A DNA stretch of 37,354 nt from Corinectria fuckeliana (lineage: Eukaryota > Ascomycota > Sordariomycetes > Hypocreales > Nectriaceae). The DNA lies in contig WPDH01000304.1 of NCBI GenBank assembly GCA_019137255.1, positions 1 through 37,354 of the forward strand, read 5' to 3'. Position numbers and translations under genes: made by a program. A model generated the notes under the pieces. That model had not been told where the DNA came from. It worked only from the letters and a program-made list of their open reading frames with translations, and made no database searches. This document shows positions 9,076-18,502 of this stretch, one piece after another; the stretch's first letter is position 1; the number at the start of each line of letters is the position of its first letter.

Positions 9076-9487
9076 CTTTCTGTATATTAGACTAATAGAG
9101 TGTAGCTCTTCAGCACTCTTGTTTTTAATGCTTTAGGCTTGAGAAAGTTTTCTCTTGCTGCTTGTTTGATAGGAGATCTAGTGGGGAGGAGCTCTGGTTG
9201 ATGGAGTGATATTGGAGATAGAACAATCCCCCCCACCAGCACGGCAAGAATTATGTAAAAATGAAACAGTTGAATTTTATTAAGGGTATTGTATAAAACT
9301 CCATAATCCAAGGTTAATTCGTGTATTTCAAAGACAATTGCCCAATTAAGGCGAGGCTAAGTATCTCGCGCATATCTAGGGGAACGGGGATTACGACCTG
9401 CCCTCAGTTAGATGTTCTCGATGGAGTATTCCACAGCAGCATCGGAAAGATCGAGGTCGTGTTCGACGGGTGATATCGCATAATAAT
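9076..9487. other. Probable transposable-element remnant, unidentified
   Basis: On the minus strand, 9311-9087 holds a 74-codon open frame with a hydrophobic N-terminal stretch and a basic C-terminal half (SPIKQAARENFLKPKAL). The flank contains a seven-C run (CCCCCCC, about 9229-9235) and mildly AT-rich DNA. It adjoins the HNH relic. No family motif identifies it, and a gene is unlikely. Positions after about 9400 belong to the 3' flank of the PLAC8 gene. Confidence 0.35.
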
Positions 9488-10082
9488 TTATTTGCCAGGG
9501 TAGGCCATGTTATCGGTGGCCGTGTAGACCTCCTGGACGGGAGCATGGGTCTCGCGGTGAGCTGTCTCCTTCTCCTGCTGGACGAGATCGCAGATACCGC
9601 AGCAGCATGCGGTGGCGATGTCGACCAGGCAGCTTCCCTGGAGGTTGTACTTCTCACGGATGTTGGCACGCTGGAGGGCCATGGGGATCCAGTGAAGACC
9701 GAAGCAGGTGGAGCCGAAGAAGAGCAGGCACTAGATGCACCGTGTCAGTATGTTTATTGTTCGAGGAGAGTATCAGCAGTTTTTATATGCGTACCGAGGT
9801 GTTTATGGGCTCGTAGCCATCGAGGTTGGCATTCTTGCGGAGACGGTGATGGGTCTTGCCGAAGGTGACGCAGGGCAGACACCAGGTGATTAGGCAGGTG
9901 TCGATGGGGTTGCAGCAACCGAAGAAGGCCTCGGCCCAGGGCAGCGACGTCTCGGGGGATTTGGAGTTGACGTGCTCGCCGGGGCGGGCGAGGACGTCGT
10001 TGAAGCGGTCCTTCCACTCGTTGAGGTCGTTGTGGTCGATGGGACCATTGTTGTGGACGTTGGTTTGGGCAGGGGCGGCCAT
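9488..10082 (-). CDS. PLAC8 (cysteine-rich) family protein
   Basis: Two exons, 10082-9795 and 9730-9488, with a 64-bp intron (GT...TAG, CTGAC branch site); 176 aa. The PLAC8 domain spans residues about 50-150: GCCNPIDTCLITWCLPCVTFGKTHHR, then across the splice CLLFFGSTC, and SCLVDIATACCCGICDLVQQ, with cysteines at 56, 57, 63, 68, 71, 97, 105, 130, 138-140 and 143. The two hydrophobic Cys-rich stretches usually associate with membranes. In plants and fungi the family is linked to cell size, metal (Cd, Zn) resistance and Ca2+ flux, but the biochemical role is not settled. The N-terminus is hydrophilic, with no signal peptide. A GA-repeat (GAGAGAGAGA) lies about 45 bp upstream, probably in the 5' leader or promoter. 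Splice junctions restore the domain exactly. Confidence 0.9.
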
Positions 10083-12315
10083 TGTGAAAGGTTGGCTGAA
10101 TTAGAAAGGTAAGAGTATTGTTGAGACAGAGAGAGAGAGAAAGGAGTGAAGAAGAGATAGGGTGATGGATAGAGAATGGAGGAGAATAGAAGTTGGCATC
10201 TCTAGTCAGGACGGTGGCGTGAACTTATATGAAAAAAACCACCACGGCAATATACTTATCTTCCCCTCGCCTAGCCCAGCCCTAGCTGCAAAGCCTGAAA
10301 GCCCCAACCAGGTTTCAAGATTAATCAAGCATTCTATTCGTCCGGTGTGCAGCTCTGCAATAAGTCGCCCGTGAGGGGGGACCCGGGTTTGAAGGCTATT
10401 GGGCCGTGTAAGCTAGCTTTGCGGGTTCGCTTTTTCAGCCCTGTGGCCCCCGGGATATTTGATTCGGCATCGCGGAACTGCGTACAAGAGCTGAAAGCGC
10501 CACCAAATTGCATTTCCTGGCAGCGTGGGAGATGGAGGGGATGAGATTAGCAGAAGAGGGAAGCCTTGGCGCGCTGGGTGGGTGAAGCTACGCAGGACGC
10601 CACGCCGCTACGTCAGTTGCAAGGCGTTCTTGATCACGCTCCGGTGCTGGACGGACGATAGAGCTGGCGGATTCACTAACGGTAGCTCTGGTTTTTCTAT
10701 TGCTGTGTTGATTGCAGATTCATTTTCATGGCCGAGACAAGATTCCGTCAGATACGGCCACTTCTATCACCTTGTCAAAGTAAACACTCAAACCTTCACA
10801 TGTAACTTATATAGCAGACCAGCTACTATGTATGATCAGAGCCACCCTTGGCTGCCTGACAAATAAACACCCCGTCTCACGCATTGACGGTGCCCGCGTG
10901 TCGGCTCTCGGGATCTCAAGTGCCGAAGTTAGCCTCGTGCAACGCCCAACGCCTACTCCAACGCAAAGGTAAATGAAGCGTGTCCACCAGCTGAAGGCGC
11001 TAGAGATTTTGCACGCTTTTAAGCGTCCGTCACCTTGCCGGGCTGCCCTGCCTTGACGCCGTCCAGGATTCTCGCTGTCACTGTGGCTGGTCCGTCTGTC
11101 CAGTAAGATACAGTAGACTACATGGTGCAAATTACATCGTCGAAGAGGCGTCTTCTCCGTTGCCCAAGCTATGACAGTTCACCTGGGAGCGACACCGGGA
11201 CTGTTCCCACTTAACAAGTAACTTAGGGGACCAGCGGATCTCGTCTTCAGCTCCTCAGTCTTGACCTGTCAAGCCCCTCATTTCTGAGTGCGTTTCATTA
11301 CCCCTTTGTCCCATGCAGGTGGTAGATTCTCCTACACGACAAGCGGCGACCCAAGCGGAGCCACAAACGTCGACGGCGCAGCTAAGGCTGTGGACAGTCG
11401 GGCTTGTTTGCACGATTCCGCTGCTGTCCAGACCTTCATTACGAAAACATCGGGCGAGCCGGCGGCGACTAAAGGGAAACGGACTAGACGCTTCAACCCC
11501 TTCGGGAGATGATCGGCCTCCCTATCGCCTGCTAGCTCCAGCATCAATTTTTGAGTCGTGCTATTCGGGCTGTACCATACATTTCTTCGGGCTGTATGTC
11601 CATACTTCTTGCCATCCAATGCCATTCGCTTCAAGACAGTCCCAATACGACGATGCCCTAATTTTATGCCCTTACGCCCTGATGTTCTGACTAACTAATG
11701 CCCTGGTGCCCTAACTACCCTGCCATTACCTGGATGGATCAGATCATCAGATCATCGAGTATCTACCCAGTACGCTACTTAAGGAGTACTTGGCGTTGAT
11801 AGAACTCAACTATGAAAACAAATTGTCTGTATCCTCTTCGTTCTGTTATAGGACTCTCTTATAAAAGGCCGAAAAGCTGCCTTGGCCCTATAAATTAACG
11901 ACTGCAAAGTCTATCCTTCTTGTGTGTAGTTATCTGTCTGGACCTTGTGCCCCGGGAACAAAGTATGCGCCAGTGACCATTACACTAAACAATATAAAGA
12001 GTAGAGGTTAAAATCAAGAGCTGACTCCTCACAAGACATGCTCTAAGCCTAGACCGAGGCGCTGGCTGCCATAGATAAAAGCGTCTTCAGCTCCACGGTA
12101 AGCCAGATATCGGTCCTGGAGATTTATTATTATCTTAGCACGTACGTCCAGAAATTCCATTTAGCTGATGGGACTCAGCATCGGGTCACATTTTGATGAT
12201 TTGTTCTACTTATCCGTTGCTGTCTCCTTCTGACATACGCTACATACAGAAATTAGAGCCACTCATCCGTCAAAAGGCGATACGACGCGGGTACAAACCG
12301 TCTATTTCGTCGTTG
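10083..12315. other. 2.2-kb region without a recognisable gene
   Basis: It begins with the PLAC8 promoter side (GA-rich 10126-10141) and ends in the 3' flank of the transcription-factor-domain gene. Open frames up to 125 codons exist (10525-10866, 11288-11690), but none has a domain, start context or splice partners that give a coherent protein. A degenerate minisatellite occupies 11650-11735. No RNA gene was found. Composition is near normal, so this is not a RIP block. Confidence 0.5.
11650..11735. repeat. Degenerate GCCCTAA-type minisatellite, copy 2
   Basis: Irregular units GATGCCCTAA, ATGCCCTTA, CGCCCTGATG, AATGCCCTGG, TGCCCTAACTAC. The reverse complement resembles the tract at 8785-8870; both contain an (A/G)TGCCCTAACTAC core. 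Possibly a dispersed minisatellite or the tail of an element. Confidence 0.5.
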
Positions 12316-13810
12316 CTAGGAGTAAGCTGCCCCTGATTCCACTGTATCCCATACGCCTTTGAACTTTCTTAATAAGATCGAGTCCGGCATAAACCCCTTG
12401 TCCAGAACTTGCACCACCGCCTTCCATTCGCGCACTTGCATCGGCGCGAACATCTTTAGCAGCCTCTTGACGAACCAGTCACGGGTCTCTGAGCCCTCAT
12501 CTGCCGCGACGGCCCCCACGAAGAATTGCCACACCGTCATTTCAATCGTCGAGCAGAGCCGGAACTCCGGCTCACCTAGCCCGCCTTTCAAACTCTCTGC
12601 CAGATCACCCAGATCAATCGTTGAGTTTAATGGCCACGAAAGGTACAGGAACGACCGCAGCGCCAGGGCCCAGGCCCGGATGTACGGGCCTTTGTCCCCA
12701 AGAAGCGGCTCTGTTTTGCAATGCAGGCTGTTGACTTGGTGCTCAATGTTCTGGTGCAAAGAGCCGGCATTTGTACTTGCAGCACCACTGTGGTACAGGT
12801 TAAGATCTTGGCGTAGGTTGCCCATCATGCGCAGGATTTCTGATACGTCTAATCCAACTGGGCCGCCGGGGGCCCGAAGCGCCTCAATGACCTTTTTAAG
12901 TGGTGCCTTGGGCGATGCGATCAACTCATTGACGGATTCGCTGCAATAAGTGTCAGTAGAACTTCTTTTCGGAGAGATTTCGAGTCCCACTGTAGGAGAA
13001 AATCGGAAAACCAGAGCGGGATCGTATCGTTCCCATTGGATCGCCTGAGTTTGATCATCTGTGATAGACCGTCGACATGAACGTTCCACGCTGCTTCGTT
13101 ATATGTCAAGCGCTATTGCATTCAATATCAACAATCATGAACCCGAAGCAACGTTTGTCTGACTCACTTCGCTTAGTGCCAATGTGAAGACAGTTGCAAG
13201 CACTCCATCCGTAAGCCCAGCCGACGCTGTACTCAGCCGCTTATTGATGGCACTCACGGCTCTCAACGCATGGAAATCTGCGTTGCCATGGAGAGAAGTG
13301 TGTTGCTGCTTGGGCCAATGTCTCAGCCCAATAGCCATGGAAGCATCGAGCAGGGCTGGCTCAGACAGGACCAGTGTTACCCAGGTCTTTTCATTGATGG
13401 AGCCTGGGCGGCCATTGCCCGCCGGAAACACAAGGGCGCGAAACTCGCTCAACACTGTTGTTTGTCAGTAAGGAGGCAGATGTCAGGGTTGGAAGAACTG
13501 CGGCAATACAGAACTTGACCGATAAATCAGGATCGTCGGGAGATGTGTACAGCTGGCGATCTAGACGTAATAACGGAGGTCCTGGCGGTGAAGAGCGGGT
13601 GGAGGGCACACGACCAACGTCATTCCGTTGAGTAGATTCGTGTGTTCCCACCATCGCTATCTGGGCACCATCTTGCTGTCTTTCCTTGGCGAGGCGTTGC
13701 CGTCTCTGTGCAAAGTTGGCCTTGGTCACATGTGCCCGCATCTGCTTGGCCTCGGATGGGCCAAGCCTCGGCGCATTGCTTGTGTTGACAAAAGTAAACC
13801 GCGTCGTCAT
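12316..13810 (-). CDS. Fungal transcription-factor-domain protein without Zn2Cys6 cluster
   Basis: Four exons by hand: 13810-13510, 13454-13168, 13112-12991, 12940-12316; 444 aa. The three introns are 55, 55 and 50 bp with GT...AG ends; two have a TACTGAC branch site. ATG at 13810 opens with MTTRFTFVNTSN followed by SEAKQMRAHVTKANFAQRRQRL, the conserved N-terminal signature of a large Pezizomycotina family annotated as fungal-specific transcription factor (Fungal_trans_2-like). The middle (LSEFRALVFPAG; ALLDASMAIGLRHW; YNEAAWNVHVDGLSQMIKLR) has the helical pattern of that regulatory domain. No Zn2Cys6 or other DNA-binding motif is visible, so it may be a cofactor or non-DNA-binding relative. 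It is divergent from the SDR at 14388. The gene model is well supported; the regulatory role is inferred. Confidence 0.8.
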
Positions 13811-14387
13811 TTCGGTAGCAAACAGGAATGATCTGATTTTCCTCAATAGGCATGATGCTTGAGGAAGATCGAGAAGACGAGACGAGCTCCGATCAATCCG
13901 TGATGATAAAGCAGGGAGGATTCAAGCCTAGAGCTTGCGACAGCCACTATACTCTTTTAGGAAAATGAGAATCCTTGGCATCGGCTGACTCGCGCACACA
14001 GAGGCGGCGGACCCCACAAAAACGAAGCATCACGGCGTCCCAAAGAGGAAAACAAGATTGACCAGGTGCCTGCTGCACCAGCTTGCGCGCTGCTTTGATC
14101 AATCTCGCCATTTACTTATGAAGCCGCGATAGTGGAATATAGTATAACCCCGTTGAACTAGGACGAGTTGGGAAAACAAGAACTCGGAGATGGCGGCAGC
14201 AGATTATTAATGTTCAGAGGGACCTGAGTCGGCTCGACTGTAAACATATAAAGCTGTACCAAATACTCTTGTTATTGAGTTTAAAACTACACTCACCGAT
14301 GACAGTGAAAGATTAGCCAGCTCACTCAACTACACCCTTGAGCAACTCTGTTATTTGTCGGTCTTAGCTTCAAATTCACATTACGCC
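13811..14387. promoter_or_regulatory. Shared divergent promoter region
   Basis: 577 bp between the start of the TF-domain gene (minus) and the start of the SDR gene (plus). A TATA-like CATATAAAG lies near 14245-14253, about 135 bp before the SDR start. No operator-type palindrome was identified with confidence. Head-to-head arrangement makes co-regulation plausible. Confidence 0.5.
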
Positions 14388-15294
14388 ATGACTCGATTCT
14401 CAACCCAGCTAACCGGTTCCCACGTCCTTGTGACTGGTGAGTAAAATCTGACCCGACAGCTGTTGGATGCGACTGATATTTCTGTACGGGTGGGTCGAAG
14501 GGCATTGGCAAGGGAATTGTTGAAAGCTTCCTCGCCGAGGGGGCCAACGTTTCCTACTGTGCTCGGACTGTTCGAGGCGATGAGTTTGCTCACTTTGCGG
14601 ATGCCTCCAATGGGGCTCGGGCTGTTGGTTCCACCGTCGACATTGGGAACCCAGCTTCTATCCGGTCATGGGTCGAAGCCGCTGCCAAGGAATTTGGAAG
14701 GATTGACGTGGTCGTGGCTAATGGTCAGCTCATCGTCCCAGTAGCAAGAGAAAATGCTAATAGATGGCCACAGCCTCTCCTCTTTACTCAAAAGCGACGC
14801 CGGAAGCATGGCAAAAGAGCTTCGAGGCGGACATACTCGGGCTGTGGACCCTGATCGACGCCGCAACGCCGCACCTCGAGAAGCGAGGAGGCACCGGCTC
14901 CATCGTCGTCATAAGCTCGCTCGCCGGCTTTGACGCCGTGCACACGGGCATTGGCGGGCCGTACTCGGTGTTCAAGCGTGCCCAAGCAACCATGGCCAAG
15001 GACCACGCTCGCAAGCTGGGGCCGAAGGGCATTCGCATCAACACCGTGGTCCCTGGCGCTATTGAGACGCCTGGGGTCGTTCTTCCCGACGGGACGCAGC
15101 AGCTGAGCAATTTCCAAATTGCTCGGCGAGATAATCCGGAGTTTATCAACAACCTGTTGAGCACGGTTCCTTTGGGTGGATTCGGCGAGCCTCGGGATAT
15201 TGCTAACGCTGTGGTTTTCTTGGCCAGCGGTCTTGCGAAGTACATCAGCGGTGCCAATCTTCTTGTTGATGGTGCTGTATCCATTAGCTTCTGA
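14388..15294 (+). CDS. Classical short-chain dehydrogenase/reductase (one non-canonical splice site)
   Basis: Three exons: 14388-14436, 14490-14723, 14774-15294; 267 aa, the usual length for a classical NAD(P)H-dependent SDR (FabG-like). The protein shows VTGGSKGIGKG (cofactor loop, residues 15-25), VDIG, RIDVVVANAS (NNAG equivalent), VVISSLAGF, the catalytic YSVFK (Y158, K162), PGAIETPG, and the typical C-terminus YISGANLLVDGA. Intron 2 (50 bp, GTCAGC...CACAG) is canonical. Intron 1 has a perfect GTGAGT donor and CTGAT branch site, but the only in-frame junction ends in GG (TGTACGG) instead of AG. The usual catalytic Asn position after the NNAG strand is Asp (FEADILG). Neighbour: divergent TF-domain gene. 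Substrate unknown. Confidence 0.8.
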
Positions 15295-16579
15295 ATAGGA
15301 TAGACTTGGCTACTCAAACACATGAGCCTGGAAGCATGGGTATCTTTTCTTTGATCAACGCAGCTTAATCAACCTGGTCAGAATGACGGTCTAGACTATG
15401 ACTTTAATCTAGTGTCTGAATCTCGTCAGAGGGGCCCCAGACTCTTCAGTGTGTCGAGTCGGTGAAAAGTGTAGATAAAAAAAATGCAAATTGCATATTC
15501 TTAATGATTGACAAAGCTCTAGCATCTGCATGTGTACTATACGATGGAACTTAGTTGAAATTCAGTGAGTAAGGGCAAATGTCTTTATAAATACAGCTAT
15601 ACCCCTAACCTATCCTCAGACCGCCGTCTAATGGCGCCTATAATATCCTGTAAAACGTCGCGAAGGATCTTTGTTGACGCACAGAGACGGTAGAAGTGGC
15701 TGAAAAAAATAGAGCTATTGTTCCTGATAGTTGAGCTCTGGCTCTCTCTAGCTGCTGTCTTGATCTTTCTTGAGATGACTTAGTTAAGTTGAAGAAACTA
15801 GATAGATGTTGTCGCAGACTTGAGCTAGGCATAGTATGGTAGCAGCTTACTCGCTGTAGCTGGCCATACTGGACTTACTGAGGCCCGATGTGGGCTAACT
15901 TGCTTGAGCCAGGTTTTGGAGTGATGAACAAAATAAGCGAAGTGTATGTACATGGCATGTTATCAAACGTGTCAGTTCGGCCGTCGATTAACCTCCGTTA
16001 CATTCCATGGCCCTGCAAGCCCCAGCATTGCTGTCTCAAACGTTGTTTGTCCTTTGTAGGGTGCTCCAGCCAAGCAGCATTAACTATCATAAGCACAATT
16101 ATATACAAAAATTAAGCCCAAAATCATATAACGTCATTCATCCTTTTCCATTCTCATTTCCACACCGTATACACGCGTACTGACTACCCGGCATTTGGTT
16201 AGGCGATGACACTATGCTGACCTTTTCATCTGTGCCGCGTGCATATTGGGCAGTCCTCATTGGCTTTTCAAGGATCACACCGCTTGGATGCGTGGCTGGT
16301 TGTGTCTAGTTCCCAGGCATTTTAAACCTAAGTTAGTCGGTAGCAGGTTATCCGAAAGCCATTCTGGGCATGCCGGACGTCTGCTTGACGTTTAATGCCG
16401 CTTCATTGGTGGACAAAACGCGACGGCTCGGTAGATACTGTGGGGAGTTTCATTGATACCCCTGGGACTGGAGATGAAAGGGCCGGCTCATGGGCCCCAG
16501 AACGGGTATTAATATCGTAGAGCAGGAAGACGGAGGATTTCTTTGCTGCAATAAGCTCGAGACACTCCTCATACTCAAA
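15295..16579. other. 1.3-kb intergenic region, no gene recognised
   Basis: SDR 3' flank and pectin-lyase promoter. On the minus strand, 15832-15638 encodes a 64-codon Ser/Gln/Arg-rich frame (starting MPSSSLRQHLSSFF) with no known domain. It may be a fragment of an older gene or element, but this cannot be shown. The region before 16580 is ordinary. No RNA gene or clear repeat was found. Confidence 0.5.
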
Positions 16580-17805
16580 ATGAAGCTTATCTTGTTGTCT
16601 GCCGTGGCCATGGCTGCCAGCCGGGTGCAAGCCCAGGTCTCCGGCACCGCCTCTGGCTTCGCTGCGGGAACCACGGGCGGTGGCGATGCGACGCCTCAGT
16701 ACCCGTCAAGCCTCGACGAGTCAGTCCCCTATCTGCAAGCAAGCGTCCTTGGAATCCTCCTCTAACCGTGCACAGGCTGGTGTCGTGGCTGACGGACGAC
16801 ACGCCGCGCGTAGTCATGATCGACAAGACTTGGGACTTCCGCGAGAGCGAGGGCACCACGAGCGGACAGTGCTGCAGCAGCCCGTCGACCACGGTCTGCT
16901 CTGGGGGGACATCTGACGGCCAGGCATGGATCCAGGATACCTGCACGTCGCCGAGCACCTGGGTCGACTGCACATACTACAAGTCGGCCAAGACGCCCAT
17001 CGACCTCGGCAGCGACAAGAGCATCGTCGGCGTGGGCTCGGCCGGCGTCATCGTCGGCAAGGGCCTCCGGGTCCGCGGCGGCGCCAGCAACATCATCATC
17101 CAGAACATCCACATCACCAACCTGAACCCGCAGTACGTCTGGGGCGGCGACGCCCTCACGCTCGACGGCGCCGACAGGGTCTGGATCGACCACAACAAGT
17201 TCTCGCTCATCGGCCGCCAGATGCTCGTGTCGGGATGGGGCGTGGCCGGCCGCGTCACCGTCTCCAACAACGAGTTCGACGGCGTCACCGAGTGGTCCGC
17301 GAGCTGCAACGGGAAGCACTACTGGACGATGCTGCTCCTCGGCGAGGCCGACTTCTACACCTTCTCCGGCAACTGGGTCCACGACGTTTCCGGCCGGGCA
17401 CCGCACATGGGCACCGACGCGACCGAGAGCGAGATCATCTTCCACGCCGTCAACAACTACTTCCAGGACATCGGCGGGCACGCCTTCGACATCGCTGCGA
17501 ATGTGTGGGCGCTGCTGGAGGGCAACTACTTCGACAATGTCGATACGCCGTTGACCTCTGACTCGCAGAGCAGCGGCGCCGAGATCTACAGCGTCGTGAC
17601 CGTCGACAACGCCTCCGGCTGCTCTGCTTCGCTGGGATATATCTGCGAGTGGAACCGGCTTACCGGCTCGGGCGAGTTCCCGTCGCTGACCAGCGCTGCT
17701 GTTCTCTCGAAGCTTGCGCCGTACACAGACAGCTTGATTGGCCATATAGCTGTGGCCGATGTGCCTTCGTCGGTCGTTGAGAAGGCCGGAGTGGGACGTG
17801 TATAA
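16580..17805 (+). CDS. Secreted pectin lyase (polysaccharide lyase family 1)
   Basis: Two exons, 16580-16719 and 16776-17805, with a 56-bp intron (GTCAGT...CTAACCGTGCACAG); 389 aa. Residues 1-18 (MKLILLSAVAMAASRVQA) are a signal peptide. The mature protein begins QVSGTASGFAAGTTGGG, close to Aspergillus pectin lyases. It is a parallel beta-helix enzyme cleaving methyl-esterified pectin by beta-elimination. Family marks: IVGVGSAGVIVGKGLRV, NPQYVWGGDALTLD, VWIDH (about 182-186), IGRQ (192-195), CNGKHYW (224-230), and R254 in VSGRAP, at the position of the catalytic Arg. These match pectin lyase rather than Ca2+-dependent pectate lyase. Exon 2 is strongly GC-rich. Together with the secreted flavoprotein it suggests a plant-degrading or plant-infecting lifestyle. 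Confidence 0.93.
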
Positions 17806-18501
17806 TCCTGCAGGACTTAGCTGGGCCTCACGTTTGTACCGGAACTGCTGGTTTCTCGAGCTTTGGATTGAGCATTTTTCGTTCCTTGTATATATTTACG
17901 CCTTGATAGCAGGCAGTTTTTCGAGACTGGTGCCACGATTAGGCGGGCCGATTACATCTCCGGTACGCGATATCATTTGAAGTTCGTCATCAGGGCAGCT
18001 AGGTTCAAGAGCGCCGTGGCTGACTTCCTAGGAGCCCAGCTAGCTTTAGCGGTTCCATGAATGAAGGAAAGCTCAAGACACCTTTGTGCTACGATAGTGG
18101 GAAGCCGCCTAGGCGCGACATTCCATCCAATGGTTTCCCAGGGCTACAGCCACGAATCAGGTTTCCATTTCACTTTCCATGTGCTGTTTCTCAATGCTGT
18201 TTTACGTCCTTGCCATACACAGATTCAGCATATCAAGAGAATTGGCTCGTCCCTCCAGAACAGAATGGCTGGCCAAGAAGTCTTGACAGGGCTGCCACCG
18301 CAAAGTAACTAACTTTCTTGAAACCGGTCAAATGATGGCATCATGTCCGCCATATTAGTTTTTCAAGAACCATCATCGCCCATCATCGCCCATCAAGGTT
18401 TCGGCCTCGGGTTTAAAAGTACTCACTCTCCCCCGTTGTGCCTTCCTCACAAGTCTGCCGAAAAATCCCAACCGACTACCTACCGGGGGGGGGTCGTTTT
18501 T
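17806..18501. other. Intergenic, with dispersed repeat and block border
   Basis: 3' flank of the pectin-lyase gene. It contains the second copy of a 32-bp repeat (17945-17976). Open frames near 18057-18312 in two overlapping frames have no domain and are not believed. It ends in a nine-G run (18485-18493), immediately before the AT-rich block. Confidence 0.5.
17945..17976 (+). repeat. 32-bp dispersed repeat, copy 2
   Basis: GGGCCGATTACATCTCCGGT and the next 12 bases match 8481-8512 with five mismatches. Where the copies differ by C/T, this copy keeps C (ACGCGATATC against ATGTGATATT), so it appears less decayed. Confidence 0.5.
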
Positions 18502-18502
18502 G
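18476..18502 (+). repeat. TIR-like left edge of the 13-kb AT-rich block
   Basis: CTACCTACC, a G9 run, then TCG and TTTTT. The reverse complement of 31460-31486 reads CTCCTACCT, a G12 run, then TTTTT. So 7 of 9 bases, the G run and the T5 run recur in inverted orientation at the two sides of the block. The match is short and low-complexity. Confidence 0.35.

Noticed and set aside
11288..11690. Overlapping plus-strand frames in the 2.2-kb gene-free region
   Set aside because: No domain, no ATG context, no splice partners that extend them into a coherent protein.
16762..17745. 327-codon frame antisense to pectin lyase
   Set aside because: Val/Ala/Asp-rich shadow of a GC3-rich exon; no domain.
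18057..18312. Two overlapping 83-codon frames beside the block border
   Set aside because: Mutually exclusive frames without domains or consistent codon use.
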